A stretch of DNA of 64,000 nt from Hyphomonadaceae bacterium ML37 (GTDB lineage Bacteria > Pseudomonadota > Alphaproteobacteria > Caulobacterales > Maricaulaceae): positions 953,149 through 1,017,148 of the forward strand of contig CP091241.1 in NCBI GenBank assembly GCA_027627685.1, written 5' to 3'. Made by a program: the position numbers and the translations under genes. The notes below the pieces were generated by a model, which made no database searches, was not told the origin of the DNA, and saw only the letters and a list, made by a program, of their open reading frames with translations. Positions 45,589 through 53,085 of this stretch are shown here, in pieces. Positions within the stretch are counted from its first letter, which is position 1. The number at the start of each line of letters is the position of its first letter.

Positions 45589-46566
45589 ATGGCCGCCACG
45601 CGCACCTTTGTCATCTGCACGGTTCTCTTCATCGCCGCGATTGCGGCGGCGGCGGCCTTCATCGTGATGCGCCCGGCGCCGGCGCCAACTCCTGCGTCGG
45701 CCGCGCCGGATCCGGCCGCCGCCGTTTCACAGCCCGCTCCGGTCGCCCTGACTGCGCCCAGCTTTGACATTGTGCGGGTGGACCCGCGCGGCACCGCGGT
45801 GCTGGCCGGACGCGGCGCGCCGGGATCACGCGTGGCGCTGATGTCCGGGGATCAGGAAATTGCGTCGGTCGAGATCGATGCAGCGGGCGAATGGGTGATG
45901 ATCGTGGACCGCCCGCTGCCGGCCGGATCGGTTGAGCTGTCGCTGATCATGGTCACGCCCGATGGCCAGGAAATCCGGTCTGATCAAGTGGTGGTGGTCT
46001 CTGTCCCCGAAAGCCGCGACCGCACGCCGCTGGTGGTGCTTGGCCGTCCGGGCGAGGCGAGCCGGGTGCTGCAAAGCCCGTTCGATGGCGTCTCCATGGG
46101 GCCGCTGAGCCTGGAAACCGTCGACTATGACGAAAGCGGGTCAGTGATCTTCGCCGGCCGCGCCGAGCCGGGTTCGTCCGTGCGCGTGATCGCCGACGGC
46201 CAGGTGGTCGGCCAGACCACCGCCGGACCCAATGGCCGCTGGACCGTTCAGGCCGGGCGGGACTTCGCGCCGGGCGTCTATAATCTGCAGGTCGATCAGC
46301 TCGACGCCGACGGGCGCGTGACCGCCGTCATCGCCCTGCCGTTCGAGCGGGCGAGCGCTGAAGACGCGCTGGCCGCGCGCGAGGCCGGGCGGGTCGTGGT
46401 GCAGCCTGGCAACTCGCTCTGGCGCATTGCGCGCCGCCTCTACGGCGACGGGGTGCAATACACGGTGATCTATCAGGCCAACCGCGAGCAGATCCGCGAT
46501 CCCGACCTGATTTATCCCGGACAGGTGTTCCGCGCGCCCGGGAGCGACGGCGCCGGCGGCAGATAG
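45589..46566 (+). CDS. LysM-domain membrane-anchored protein
   Basis: The product is 325 aa from ATG 45589, preceded by AGGAG. Residues about 6-28 form one membrane helix or uncleaved signal, followed by a Pro/Ala linker. Two Ig-like modules follow, each with G-x-A-x-P-G-S (GRGAPGSRVALMS near 80; GRAEPGSSVRVIA near 190). The C-terminus is a LysM domain (VVQPGNSLWRIARRLYGDGV near 275, YQANREQIRDPDLIYPGQVF). It probably binds peptidoglycan from the cytoplasmic membrane. This layout is common in alphaproteobacteria as an uncharacterised family. The ABC exporter follows after 50 bases. Confidence 0.9.
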   Translation: MAATRTFVICTVLFIAAIAAAAAFIVMRPAPAPTPASAAPDPAAAVSQPAPVALTAPSFDIVRVDPRGTAVLAGRGAPGSRVALMSGDQEIASVEIDAAGEWVMIVDRPLPAGSVELSLIMVTPDGQEIRSDQVVVVSVPESRDRTPLVVLGRPGEASRVLQSPFDGVSMGPLSLETVDYDESGSVIFAGRAEPGSSVRVIADGQVVGQTTAGPNGRWTVQAGRDFAPGVYNLQVDQLDADGRVTAVIALPFERASAEDALAAREAGRVVVQPGNSLWRIARRLYGDGVQYTVIYQANREQIRDPDLIYPGQVFRAPGSDGAGGR

Positions 46567-46616
46567 CCGCCGCTCGTATCTGGCGCCGGGAGGCATTGCG
46601 CCCTAATTAGGGATCA

Positions 46617-48479
46617 ATGTCCCCGCCCGCCCAGACCGATCCCCTTGATGGACCCGCGCCCGAAGGCCGCCTCTCAGAGGCGGTGGGGCGGCTATTTGTC
46701 ATTCTCTCCGGCCCCCAGATGGCGCGCTGGCGCTGGCGGATGGGCCTGGCCTTCCTGATCACGCTCATCGCCAAAGGCTTCTCGGTGGCTGCGCCCGTGG
46801 CGTTCGGCGAGGGGATCAATACGCTCACCGATGCATTGGGTGAGGAGGGCGGACCCGGCCCGGGCGCGTTTGCGGCAGCGGCCGGACTCATCATCGCCTA
46901 TGGCGCGCTGCGTTTCGCCGCCACCGGCGCGCCGCAGCTGCGCGATGCGCTGTTCTCGCCGGTCTCCCATGACGCCCAGCGCCTGACGGCGGTGCAGGGG
47001 TTCGCGCATGTGCAGGCGCTGTCGCTGACCTATCACCAGACCAAGCGCACCGGGGCGGTGAACCGGGTGATTGATCGCGGCGCCAACGCCGTTGATTTCC
47101 TTTTGCGCTTCCTGGTCTTCAACATCCTGCCGGCCATCGTGGAGCTGGCGCTGGCCGCCAGCGTCGCCGCCGTTCTGTATGGCTGGGAGTTCTCGGTGAT
47201 CATCGTGGCCGCGGTGGCCGGCTACGCCCTGGTGACATACCAGATGACGCAGTGGCGCGTGAAAATCCGCCGCCAGATGAATGAGGCCGACACCGAGGTG
47301 AATGCCCGCGCGGTGGACACGCTGACGAATTTTGAAACGGTCAAAGCCTTCGCCGCCGAAGACCGCGAGGCCGGGCGCTTTGACGAGGCCAAGAGCCGGT
47401 ATGCCGAAGCTGCGGTGAAGTCCGAGCAGAGCCTGGCCGCGCTCAACGCCGCCCAGGCCGCGATCATGAATGGCGGCCTGCTGGCCGTGGCGCTGCTGGG
47501 CGCCTGGATGGCGCTGCAGGGCCAGCTGCAGGTGGGCGATATCGCCGCGCTGACGCTGATGCTGATGCAGGTCTATCAGCCGCTGAACATTCTGGGCTGG
47601 GCCTATCGCGAGATCAAACAAGCCAGCGTCGATCTCGAACGCCTGTTCCAGGTGCTGCGCCTGAAGCCCGAAGTCGCCGACCAGCCCGGCGCATCCACAT
47701 TGAAAGTGACCGGCGGCGCGGTGCGTTTTTCCAATGTCAGCTTCGCCCACGATGGCCGCGACCGCTCGGTGGACAATATCGATCTGGAGATTCCTCCTGG
47801 CGCGTTTGTCGGCTTCGCCGGGCCTTCGGGCGCGGGCAAGTCCACCCTTTTACGCCTCCTCTTCCGCTTCTATGATCCGGCGTCTGGCCGCATTGAGATT
47901 GACGGGCAGGACATTGCGGGCGTCACCCAGTCGTCCCTGCGCGGCCAGCTCGGCCTGGTGCCGCAGGACGTGGTGCTGTTCAACACCACTTTGCGCCAGA
48001 ACATTCTCTATGGCCGCCCCGACGCAGACGACGCCGCGCTGGCGGACGCGGTGGCGCGCGCACGGCTGAAGGACTTCATCGACGCCCTTCCGCTGGGCCT
48101 CGACACGCGGGTGGGCGAGCGCGGGCTGAAACTTTCCGGCGGCGAAAAGCAGCGTGTGGGCGTGGCGCGCGCCATCCTGAAAGACCCGCCCATCCTGATC
48201 CTGGACGAGGCGACCTCGGCGCTGGATTCGCGCACCGAAGGCGAGGTGCAGGCCGCCATCGCCGAGGCCGCGCGCGGCCGCACCACGCTGGCCGTCGCCC
48301 ACCGCCTGTCCACCATTGCGCGCGCCGACCGCCTGTTCATCCTGGACGCCGGACGCATCGCCGAAACGGGCACCCACGCCGAGCTGCTGGCCCGCGGCGG
48401 GCTCTATGCCAGCATGTGGGCCGCGCAGATCGAGGCGGGCGAGGTGGCGCCGGTGCTGGCGGCGGCGCCGGCGCGCTGA
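46617..48479 (+). CDS. Atm1-type ABC exporter (fused permease and ATPase)
   Basis: The product is 620 aa. Residues about 40-345 are the six-helix membrane domain; LTYHQTKRTGAVNRVIDRGA and DTLTNFETVKAFAAEDRE are the Atm1/HMT1 hallmarks including the glutathione-binding region. The ATPase has Walker A GFAGPSGAGKSTLLRLL, Q-loop LVPQDVVLFN, signature LSGGEKQRVGVARAIL, Walker B ILILDEATSALDS and the H-loop VAHRLSTI. Bacterial Atm1 exports glutathione persulfide or metal conjugates and aids heavy-metal tolerance. Confidence 0.95.
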   Translation: MSPPAQTDPLDGPAPEGRLSEAVGRLFVILSGPQMARWRWRMGLAFLITLIAKGFSVAAPVAFGEGINTLTDALGEEGGPGPGAFAAAAGLIIAYGALRFAATGAPQLRDALFSPVSHDAQRLTAVQGFAHVQALSLTYHQTKRTGAVNRVIDRGANAVDFLLRFLVFNILPAIVELALAASVAAVLYGWEFSVIIVAAVAGYALVTYQMTQWRVKIRRQMNEADTEVNARAVDTLTNFETVKAFAAEDREAGRFDEAKSRYAEAAVKSEQSLAALNAAQAAIMNGGLLAVALLGAWMALQGQLQVGDIAALTLMLMQVYQPLNILGWAYREIKQASVDLERLFQVLRLKPEVADQPGASTLKVTGGAVRFSNVSFAHDGRDRSVDNIDLEIPPGAFVGFAGPSGAGKSTLLRLLFRFYDPASGRIEIDGQDIAGVTQSSLRGQLGLVPQDVVLFNTTLRQNILYGRPDADDAALADAVARARLKDFIDALPLGLDTRVGERGLKLSGGEKQRVGVARAILKDPPILILDEATSALDSRTEGEVQAAIAEAARGRTTLAVAHRLSTIARADRLFILDAGRIAETGTHAELLARGGLYASMWAAQIEAGEVAPVLAAAPAR

Positions 48480-48555
48480 GAGGCTGGCGCGGCGATCACT
48501 GCGAGGCGGCAACACAGCGGCGCGCCTTCGCTCACGATAATGTCTCTAAAAGAAG

Positions 48556-48630
48556 TGGCTCCCCGGGCCGGATTCGAACCAGCGACCGATCGATTAACAG
48601 TCGATTGCTCTACCACTGAGCTACCGGGGA
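48556..48630 (-). tRNA. tRNA-Asn (anticodon GTT)
   Basis: The minus strand gives a 75-nt tRNA with encoded CCA: acceptor TCCCCGG/CCGGGGA, discriminator G, D arm AGCTCAGTGGTAGAGC, anticodon stem ATCGA with loop CTGTTAA (GTT), and T arm GCTGGTTCGAATCCGGC. A short T-rich stretch (CTTCTTTTAG) follows the 3' end. Confidence 0.97.
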
Positions 48631-48727
48631 ATGCGCCGTCAGGGACGGAGGACGGTCTTTAGCAACGCCGTGCACAGCGTGCAAGCCGCCCGCGGCGCCC
48701 CGTTGCACCCTTGCCGGACACCGGGTC

Positions 48728-48758
48728 AAAAAAAATCGGGAGCCGATGGGGCTCCCGA
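48728..48758 (-). terminator. Orphan Rho-independent terminator on the minus strand
   Basis: On the minus strand TCGGGAGCC and GGCTCCCGA form a perfect 9-bp stem with a 5-base loop, followed by eight T (48728-48735 is AAAAAAAA on the plus strand). The plus strand has no T tract after the stem, so the direction is clear. No protein gene ends here: the nearest minus-strand gene upstream is tRNA-Cys, 600 bases away beyond a plus-strand gene. Confidence 0.9.
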
Positions 48759-48824
48759 AAAGGCATTGGGTGGATGGTGGGGTGTCTTCGAGGGAAGACG
48801 CGTAAAGAAATACCGAATCACCGG
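48728..48824 (-). ncRNA. Candidate small regulatory RNA
   Basis: Inferred from the orphan terminator at 48728-48758. Upstream of it on the same strand are a C-rich single-stranded stretch (ACCCCACCATCCACCC) and a hairpin GTCTTC-CCTC-GAAGAC (48784-48799) whose CCTC loop could pair with GAGG ribosome binding sites, as in several alphaproteobacterial small RNAs. The 5' end is not known; 48824 is a guess just below the CtrA-like box. There is no open reading frame. It does not resemble 6S, SRP, RNase P or tmRNA. Confidence 0.45.
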
Positions 48825-48840
48825 TTAACGCCGCCCTAAC
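48825..48840. promoter_or_regulatory. Candidate CtrA box (TTAA-N7-CTAAC)
   Basis: TTAACGCCGCCCTAAC differs at one position from the CtrA consensus TTAA-N7-TTAAC; on the minus strand it reads TTAG-N7-TTAAC. A palindromic GTTAAC follows at 48841, and GAATC, a GANTC site for the CcrM methylase, lies a few bases to the left (48815-48819). CtrA itself is not in the window; the site is inferred from the organism type. Confidence 0.35.
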
Positions 48841-48982
48841 GTTAACGGAAAATTCCGGAACTTGTCTGGTGCCGCCGGGCATCATCCGCCAAGGCGTTTC
48901 GCGCCGCCGCCCGGTCATGCTAGCCTCGAGAAAACAGCAGGCGGGCACAGACCCCGCCGCGTTCGATCCGGGAGATAGTCAT

Positions 48983-49339
48983 ATGGCCAGACGCGCTGAC
49001 ACCTATGCCGGGTTCTGGCCCTATTATCTGCGCGAGCACGCGCTCACCCCCACGCGCTACCTGCATTATGCCGGCACGGTGCTGGCCACGTCGGCGCTGG
49101 TGTTCGCGCTGGTCACCCAGACCTGGTGGGCGCTGATCCTGTTTCCGGTGTTCGGGTATGGCTTCGCCTGGGTCAGCCACGCGTTTGTCGAGCGTAACAA
49201 GCCGGCCACGTTCGACCATCCGCTCTGGTCGCTGATCAGTGATTACCGGATGACGTTCCTAGCCTTCACCGGCCGGCTGCGCCCCCACCTGATCGAGGCC
49301 GGGGTGCTGGATCACCCGAACGCGGCGGCGGCGAAGTAA
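48983..49339 (+). CDS. DUF962 (Mpo1-like) membrane protein
   Basis: The product is 118 aa from ATG 48983, with GGGAGA 7 bases before it. It shows the DUF962 pattern: [20 protein letters not shown] with the conserved H near residues 17-26, two central membrane helices, [20 protein letters not shown] and [13 protein letters not shown]. Yeast Mpo1 of this family is an Fe(II) dioxygenase that alpha-oxidises 2-hydroxy fatty acids; the His in HxxLTxxRYLHY and SHxFVE are the likely metal ligands. The bacterial role is untested. Confidence 0.9.
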   Translation: MARRADTYAGFWPYYLREHALTPTRYLHYAGTVLATSALVFALVTQTWWALILFPVFGYGFAWVSHAFVERNKPATFDHPLWSLISDYRMTFLAFTGRLRPHLIEAGVLDHPNAAAAK

Positions 49340-49365
49340 AACCTGCCGGTTCGGGAGAGGGGCTC

Positions 49366-49439
49366 TGGAGGCGCCACCCGGAATCGAACCGGGGTGCAAG
49401 GATTTGCAGTCCTCTGCGTCACCACTCCGCCATGGCGCC
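49366..49439 (-). tRNA. tRNA-Cys (anticodon GCA)
   Basis: The minus strand gives a 74-nt tRNA with encoded CCA: acceptor GGCGCCA/TGGCGCC, discriminator T (U, as expected for cysteine), anticodon stem AGGA with loop CTGCAAA (GCA), and T arm CCCGGTTCGATTCCGGG. Confidence 0.96.
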
Positions 49440-49613
49440 GCTCCTGAGCAGAACCCCTTTCATAGCCAAGGGCGGCGCGCCCCGCAACGCGCTTGACTGC
49501 AGCGCACTGCATGCGCATCGCCCCGCGCCTTGCCGCCTGGGAAGCGGGCGGGATATAAGCGCGGCGGTCACTGTTTCGTCCGCACCGCCGGACCAGCCAC
49601 AAGGTCGCGCCCC

Positions 49614-50267
49614 GTGTCCGATTTCACCCAGGCCCGCCTCGCCATGGTCAACAGTCAGGTGCGTCCCAGCGACGTGACGGACATCCGCCTTCAGGACGCC
49701 ATGGCCGCCGTGCCGCGCGAGCGCTTTGTGCCCAAGTCCCAGATGGGGCGCGCCTACGCTGACACGCAGATCGCCCTGCCGGGCGGGCGCGCCATGTTGA
49801 GCCCGCGCGATTTCGCCAAGCTGGCCCAGGCCGCGAAGATCCTCTCGACTGACGTGGTGCTCGATATCGCCTGCGGGCTCGGCTACTCGACCGCCGTGCT
49901 GGCGCGCCTGGCCGAGACGGTGGTCGGGCTGGAAAGCGATGCGGCCATGGCCGCCAAGGCGGGCGACCGGCTGGCGGCGGCGGGGGCGGACAACGCTGTC
50001 ATCGTGGAAGGCCCGCTGGCGGAAGGCATGCCCGGACAGGGGCCCTTCAATGTGATCTTCGTCAACGGCGCCGTCGCCGAGGCGCCCGCCGCCTGGCTCG
50101 ACCAGCTGGCCGAGGGCGGACGCCTGGTGGTGGTCCTGCGCTCGGGCGAGGTGGGACGCGCCAAGGTGTTCACCCGTTCGGCCCGATCCATCGGCGATCG
50201 GGCCGTCTTTGATTCTGCGCCGCCTTTCCTTCCCGGGTTCGAACCCCAGCCGGGATTCGTATTCTGA
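49614..50267 (+). CDS. Pcm-like methyltransferase family protein
   Basis: The product is 217 aa from GTG 49614, with AAGG about 10 bases upstream. It has the PIMT layout (MSDFTQARLAMVNSQVRPSD, VPRERFVPKS, MLSPRDFAKLAQAAKI) and the SAM motif VVLDIACGLGYSTAVLARL. The usual GTGSGY of Pcm is ACGLGY and the catalytic Ser region TISQP is replaced by MLSPRDF, so it may not repair isoaspartate. Such a paralogue lies upstream of the TolC gene in Caulobacter relatives, as here. Confidence 0.88.
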   Translation: MSDFTQARLAMVNSQVRPSDVTDIRLQDAMAAVPRERFVPKSQMGRAYADTQIALPGGRAMLSPRDFAKLAQAAKILSTDVVLDIACGLGYSTAVLARLAETVVGLESDAAMAAKAGDRLAAAGADNAVIVEGPLAEGMPGQGPFNVIFVNGAVAEAPAAWLDQLAEGGRLVVVLRSGEVGRAKVFTRSARSIGDRAVFDSAPPFLPGFEPQPGFVF

Positions 50268-50304
50268 GGAGGCGCCAGCGCGCCACACTCGCAAAAATTT
50301 AATG

Positions 50305-50323
50305 AAGTGAACGCTGTTCACTT
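50305..50323. promoter_or_regulatory. 19-bp palindrome upstream of tolC
   Basis: AAGTGAAC-GCT-GTTCACTT is perfectly symmetric over 8-bp arms with a 3-base centre. It lies 67 bases before the tolC ATG, just upstream of TATAT (50336-50340), a possible -10. This is the size and symmetry of TetR- or LuxR-type operators. No candidate repressor gene is adjacent. Confidence 0.6.
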
Positions 50324-50390
50324 TTGCTTTCGCGCTATATGTGACCAGATAAACGCTGAACCGGGTAAGCTCGAAGGGCATGAGGGCGCC

Positions 50391-51752
50391 ATGAAATTTC
50401 TGATCACGGCTGCATTGGCGGCGGGACTGGCGGCTGCCGCGGCGCCTTCTGGCTGGTCCCAGTCACTCGAAGAGACGCTCTCGGCGGCCTACCGCACCAA
50501 TCCCCAGCTCCAGGCCGAGCGCGCGCGCCTGCGCCAGAGCGCCGAGGGCGTGATCCAGGCCCGTTCGGCGCTGCTGCCAAGCCTTTCAGCCAGCGGGACG
50601 CTGTCGGAATCCGAAACCTGGGGGGCCGGCGGCATTGGCGGTGCGGGCGGCGGCGGGGACGGGTCCAGCTCGGTCGGCGCGCAGCTCAGCCAGCCGCTCT
50701 ATCGCGGCGGCCGCACCCGCGGCTCGATCAATGCGGCTGAAGCGCGCCTGGAAGCCGGACGCGAACGCCTGCGCGCGGTGGAGCAGAACGTGCTGTTCGA
50801 CGCTGTGTCGGCCCACGCCAATGTGACGCGCGACCAGCAAATCGTCTCCATCCGCTCCAATAACGTGGAGGTGCTGGGCGAACAGCTGCGGGCGGCGCGC
50901 GACCGGTTCGAGGTTGGCGAGATCACCCGCACCGATGTCGCCCAGGCCGAAGCGCGCCTGTCGGGCGCGCGCGCCCAGCTGTCGGGCGCCCAGGCGGCGC
51001 TGGCGGCGTCGCGCGCGGCCTATGCCCGCGTCACCGGAGTTGAACCGGTGCAGCCGGAACTGATCGGCCCGGGCGCCGGACTGCCCGAGGCGCTGGACGG
51101 CGCCCAGAACCTGGCGCTGGACAATAATCCTGACCTGCGCGCGGTGGAGTTCAACGAGCTGGCCGCCCGCGAAGGCATCCGCGTGGCGCGCGGCGCGCTG
51201 CTGCCGGAAGTGTCGCTCAGCGCCTCGGTCAATGAGAGCCGCGATTCGGCGTTTTCCGGTGACGGGCGCGGCTCGGCCTCGGTGCAGGCGCGCGTCAGCG
51301 TGCCGATCTTCACCGGCGGCCTGAACCGGTCGCGCGTGCGCGAGGCGCAGGCCTCGGCGGACGAAGCGCGCCTCGCCGGTCTGACCACGCGCCGTCAGGT
51401 CATCGAGGCGGTGTCCAATGCCTGGAACACCTATCTGGCCGCGCAGGCGGTGATCGAATCGAGCCGCGAAGCGGTGCGCGCCAACGAGATCGCGTTCGAA
51501 GGCGTGGAGCAGGAGGCCTTTGTCGGGCTTCGCACGACGCTGGACGTGCTCAACGCCGAGCAGGAATTGCTCAACTCGCGCCTTGAACTGGTGCGCGCCG
51601 AACGTGATCTGGCGGTGGCGAGCTATGGTTTGCTGCAGACGCTCGGCCTGCTCAGCGCCCGCGATCTGGAGCTTCCGGTCGACGACGAAACCGCGATCGG
51701 TGATGACAGCCGGTCGCGTTGGCCTAACTTCAGCTTAATCCCCTGGAATTAG
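50391..51752 (+). CDS. tolC: TolC family outer-membrane efflux/secretion channel
   Basis: The product is about 453 aa from ATG 50391 (GAGGG 6 bases upstream), with a signal peptide (residues 1-24, ending GWSQ). Two repeats of the outer-membrane efflux domain are seen: SLEETLSAAYRTNPQLQAER with long helices, then ALDNNPDLRAVEFNELAARE. GLRTTLDVLNAEQELLNSRL is the TolC signature near the C-terminus. It serves tripartite efflux pumps and type I secretion. In Caulobacter the homologue exports the S-layer protein. popZ follows. Confidence 0.95.
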   Translation: MKFLITAALAAGLAAAAAPSGWSQSLEETLSAAYRTNPQLQAERARLRQSAEGVIQARSALLPSLSASGTLSESETWGAGGIGGAGGGGDGSSSVGAQLSQPLYRGGRTRGSINAAEARLEAGRERLRAVEQNVLFDAVSAHANVTRDQQIVSIRSNNVEVLGEQLRAARDRFEVGEITRTDVAQAEARLSGARAQLSGAQAALAASRAAYARVTGVEPVQPELIGPGAGLPEALDGAQNLALDNNPDLRAVEFNELAAREGIRVARGALLPEVSLSASVNESRDSAFSGDGRGSASVQARVSVPIFTGGLNRSRVREAQASADEARLAGLTTRRQVIEAVSNAWNTYLAAQAVIESSREAVRANEIAFEGVEQEAFVGLRTTLDVLNAEQELLNSRLELVRAERDLAVASYGLLQTLGLLSARDLELPVDDETAIGDDSRSRWPNFSLIPWN

Positions 51753-51846
51753 GGTGCTCTGACGCGTCCCGAATGCTGGACAGGGACGCGCGGTAGCGCC
51801 TAAGTTCGGCGCAACCGTTTCCCCTCGACGGAGCAAGGACATCGTT

Positions 51847-52449
51847 ATGGCTCAGGAAAGCGCCGACCAGGAACCGACAATGGAGGAAATCCTCGCCTCC
51901 ATTCGCCGCATCATCAACGAAGATGCTGAGCCCAAGCCGGCGCAAGAGGCCGCTCCGGAGCCGCAAGCGGCTGCAGAACCCGCGCCTGAGCCGGAACCTG
52001 AGCCTGTGGATATGGCAGAGGACGACGTGCTGGAGCTGACAGATCGCGTCGAGGACGACGCCGTGTCCGGCGGCACCGCGCCGATGGCCATCGCCGATGA
52101 TCTCATGATCATTGATCGCGAAGACGAACCCGAGCCGGAACCTGAGCCCGAGCCGGCCCCTGAGCCCGTCGCCGCAGCGCGCCCCGCGCGCGAGCCGGAA
52201 CCGGTGCCTCAGCCCGAGCCGGACGACGACTCGCTCCTGGACGCGGCGCCGGCCAGCCTGGCCGCGGGCATGTTCGCGGCGCTGTCGGACAATCTGCGTG
52301 TGTCGTCCGACCAGGGTCAGACCCTGGAAGGCATTGTGCGCGAAATGATGCGCCCGATGCTCAAGAAGTGGCTGGACGACAATCTTCCGGCCATCGTGGA
52401 AGAGAAGGTCCAGGCGGAAGTCGAGCGCATCGCGCGCCGCCGCCGCTGA
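51847..52449 (+). CDS. popZ: Polar organizing protein PopZ (DUF2497)
   Basis: The product is 200 aa. The N-terminal partner-binding helix TMEEILASIRRIINED (residues 11-25) is followed by an acidic Pro/Glu-rich disordered spacer (residues about 28-135) and a C-terminal oligomerisation region with three helices (LAAGMFAALSDNL, TLEGIVREMMRPMLKKWLDD, LPAIVEEKVQAEVERIARRR). PopZ forms the polar matrix that anchors ParB-parS and cell-cycle kinases. Tandem EPEP repeats in the spacer suggest length variation. The order pcm-like, tolC, popZ matches Caulobacter, but valS does not follow. Confidence 0.95.
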   Translation: MAQESADQEPTMEEILASIRRIINEDAEPKPAQEAAPEPQAAAEPAPEPEPEPVDMAEDDVLELTDRVEDDAVSGGTAPMAIADDLMIIDREDEPEPEPEPEPAPEPVAAARPAREPEPVPQPEPDDDSLLDAAPASLAAGMFAALSDNLRVSSDQGQTLEGIVREMMRPMLKKWLDDNLPAIVEEKVQAEVERIARRRR

Positions 52450-52473
52450 TCTGAAGCGGCCAGTCTGAATCAC

Positions 52474-52503
52474 AAAGCCCCGGACCTGGTGTCCGGGGCT
52501 TTT
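52474..52503. terminator. Terminator after popZ
   Basis: AAAGCCCCGGAC (52474-52485) and GTCCGGGGCTTT (52491-52502) form a perfect 12-bp stem with a 5-base loop ending in a short T run. The A-tract on the other side makes it usable for the converging MaoC gene too. Confidence 0.9.
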
Positions 52504-52534
52504 GCGTTCGGCGAGGCCGTGGACGCCGCGCGCG

Positions 52535-52987
52535 TCAGCCGGTGACGACGAGGCTCAGCCAGCGGGCAGCCAGAGCCGGGGTGGGGAAATTCTCGATCTC
52601 CACTTCCACATCATGGGCGAGCTGGATCTGTCCGGGCTTGCGCTGATCGGCGGAGGCCAGCGTGAACTTGCCGCGAATGCGCGCGCCCACCGGCACCGGG
52701 CTCAGAAAGCGCACCTTGTCGAAGCCGTAATTGATGCCGATGGCCTTGTCGGGGAAGGCGGGCAGGCACTGGGCTGCGAAATGGCTGAGCATGGAAAGGG
52801 TCAGAAACCCGTGGGCGATGGGGCCACCGAACGGGGTCTCGGCCTTGGCCCGTTCCGGGTCCACATGGATGAACTGGTGATCGAGCGTGATGTCGGCAAA
52901 CCCGTTGACCTGGGTCTGGTCCACAAGGAACCAGTCCGAATGCCGGGTGGCGCCGATGCGGGATTGGAAGTCCTGAGCGTCTGTCAT
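52535..52987 (-). CDS. MaoC family enoyl-CoA hydratase/dehydratase
   Basis: The product is 150 aa from ATG 52987 (MTDAQDFQSRIGATRHSDWF). The hot-dog fold hydratase-2 motif is visible: VNGFADITLDHQFIHVDPER with the catalytic Asp/His (D-x4-H), FGGPIAHGFLTLSML, and GFDKVRFLSPVPVGARIRG. These enzymes hydrate enoyl-CoA; the specific substrate is open. It is divergent from the Tricorn-like gene. Confidence 0.93.
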   Translation of the reverse strand: MTDAQDFQSRIGATRHSDWFLVDQTQVNGFADITLDHQFIHVDPERAKAETPFGGPIAHGFLTLSMLSHFAAQCLPAFPDKAIGINYGFDKVRFLSPVPVGARIRGKFTLASADQRKPGQIQLAHDVEVEIENFPTPALAARWLSLVVTG

Positions 52988-53085
52988 GGCCGCAATTGAC
53001 CCGCGCCGCACCTCGGCGTCAAGCATGGCGCTTGCCCGTCTGCCGTGGTCATGCCAGCGTGACGTCCTGAATTTACGGGGAGAAT

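Larger units (their letters stand above)
48631..48982. other. 352-bp intergenic region between tRNA-Asn and DUF962 gene
   Basis: No protein gene is supported. On the minus strand it holds a complete intrinsic terminator (48728-48758), a short hairpin (48784-48799) and, further upstream, CtrA-like and GANTC sites, interpreted as a small RNA gene. The right part (48840-48982) should carry the promoter of the DUF962 gene, whose ATG is preceded by GGGAGA. Confidence 0.6.
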
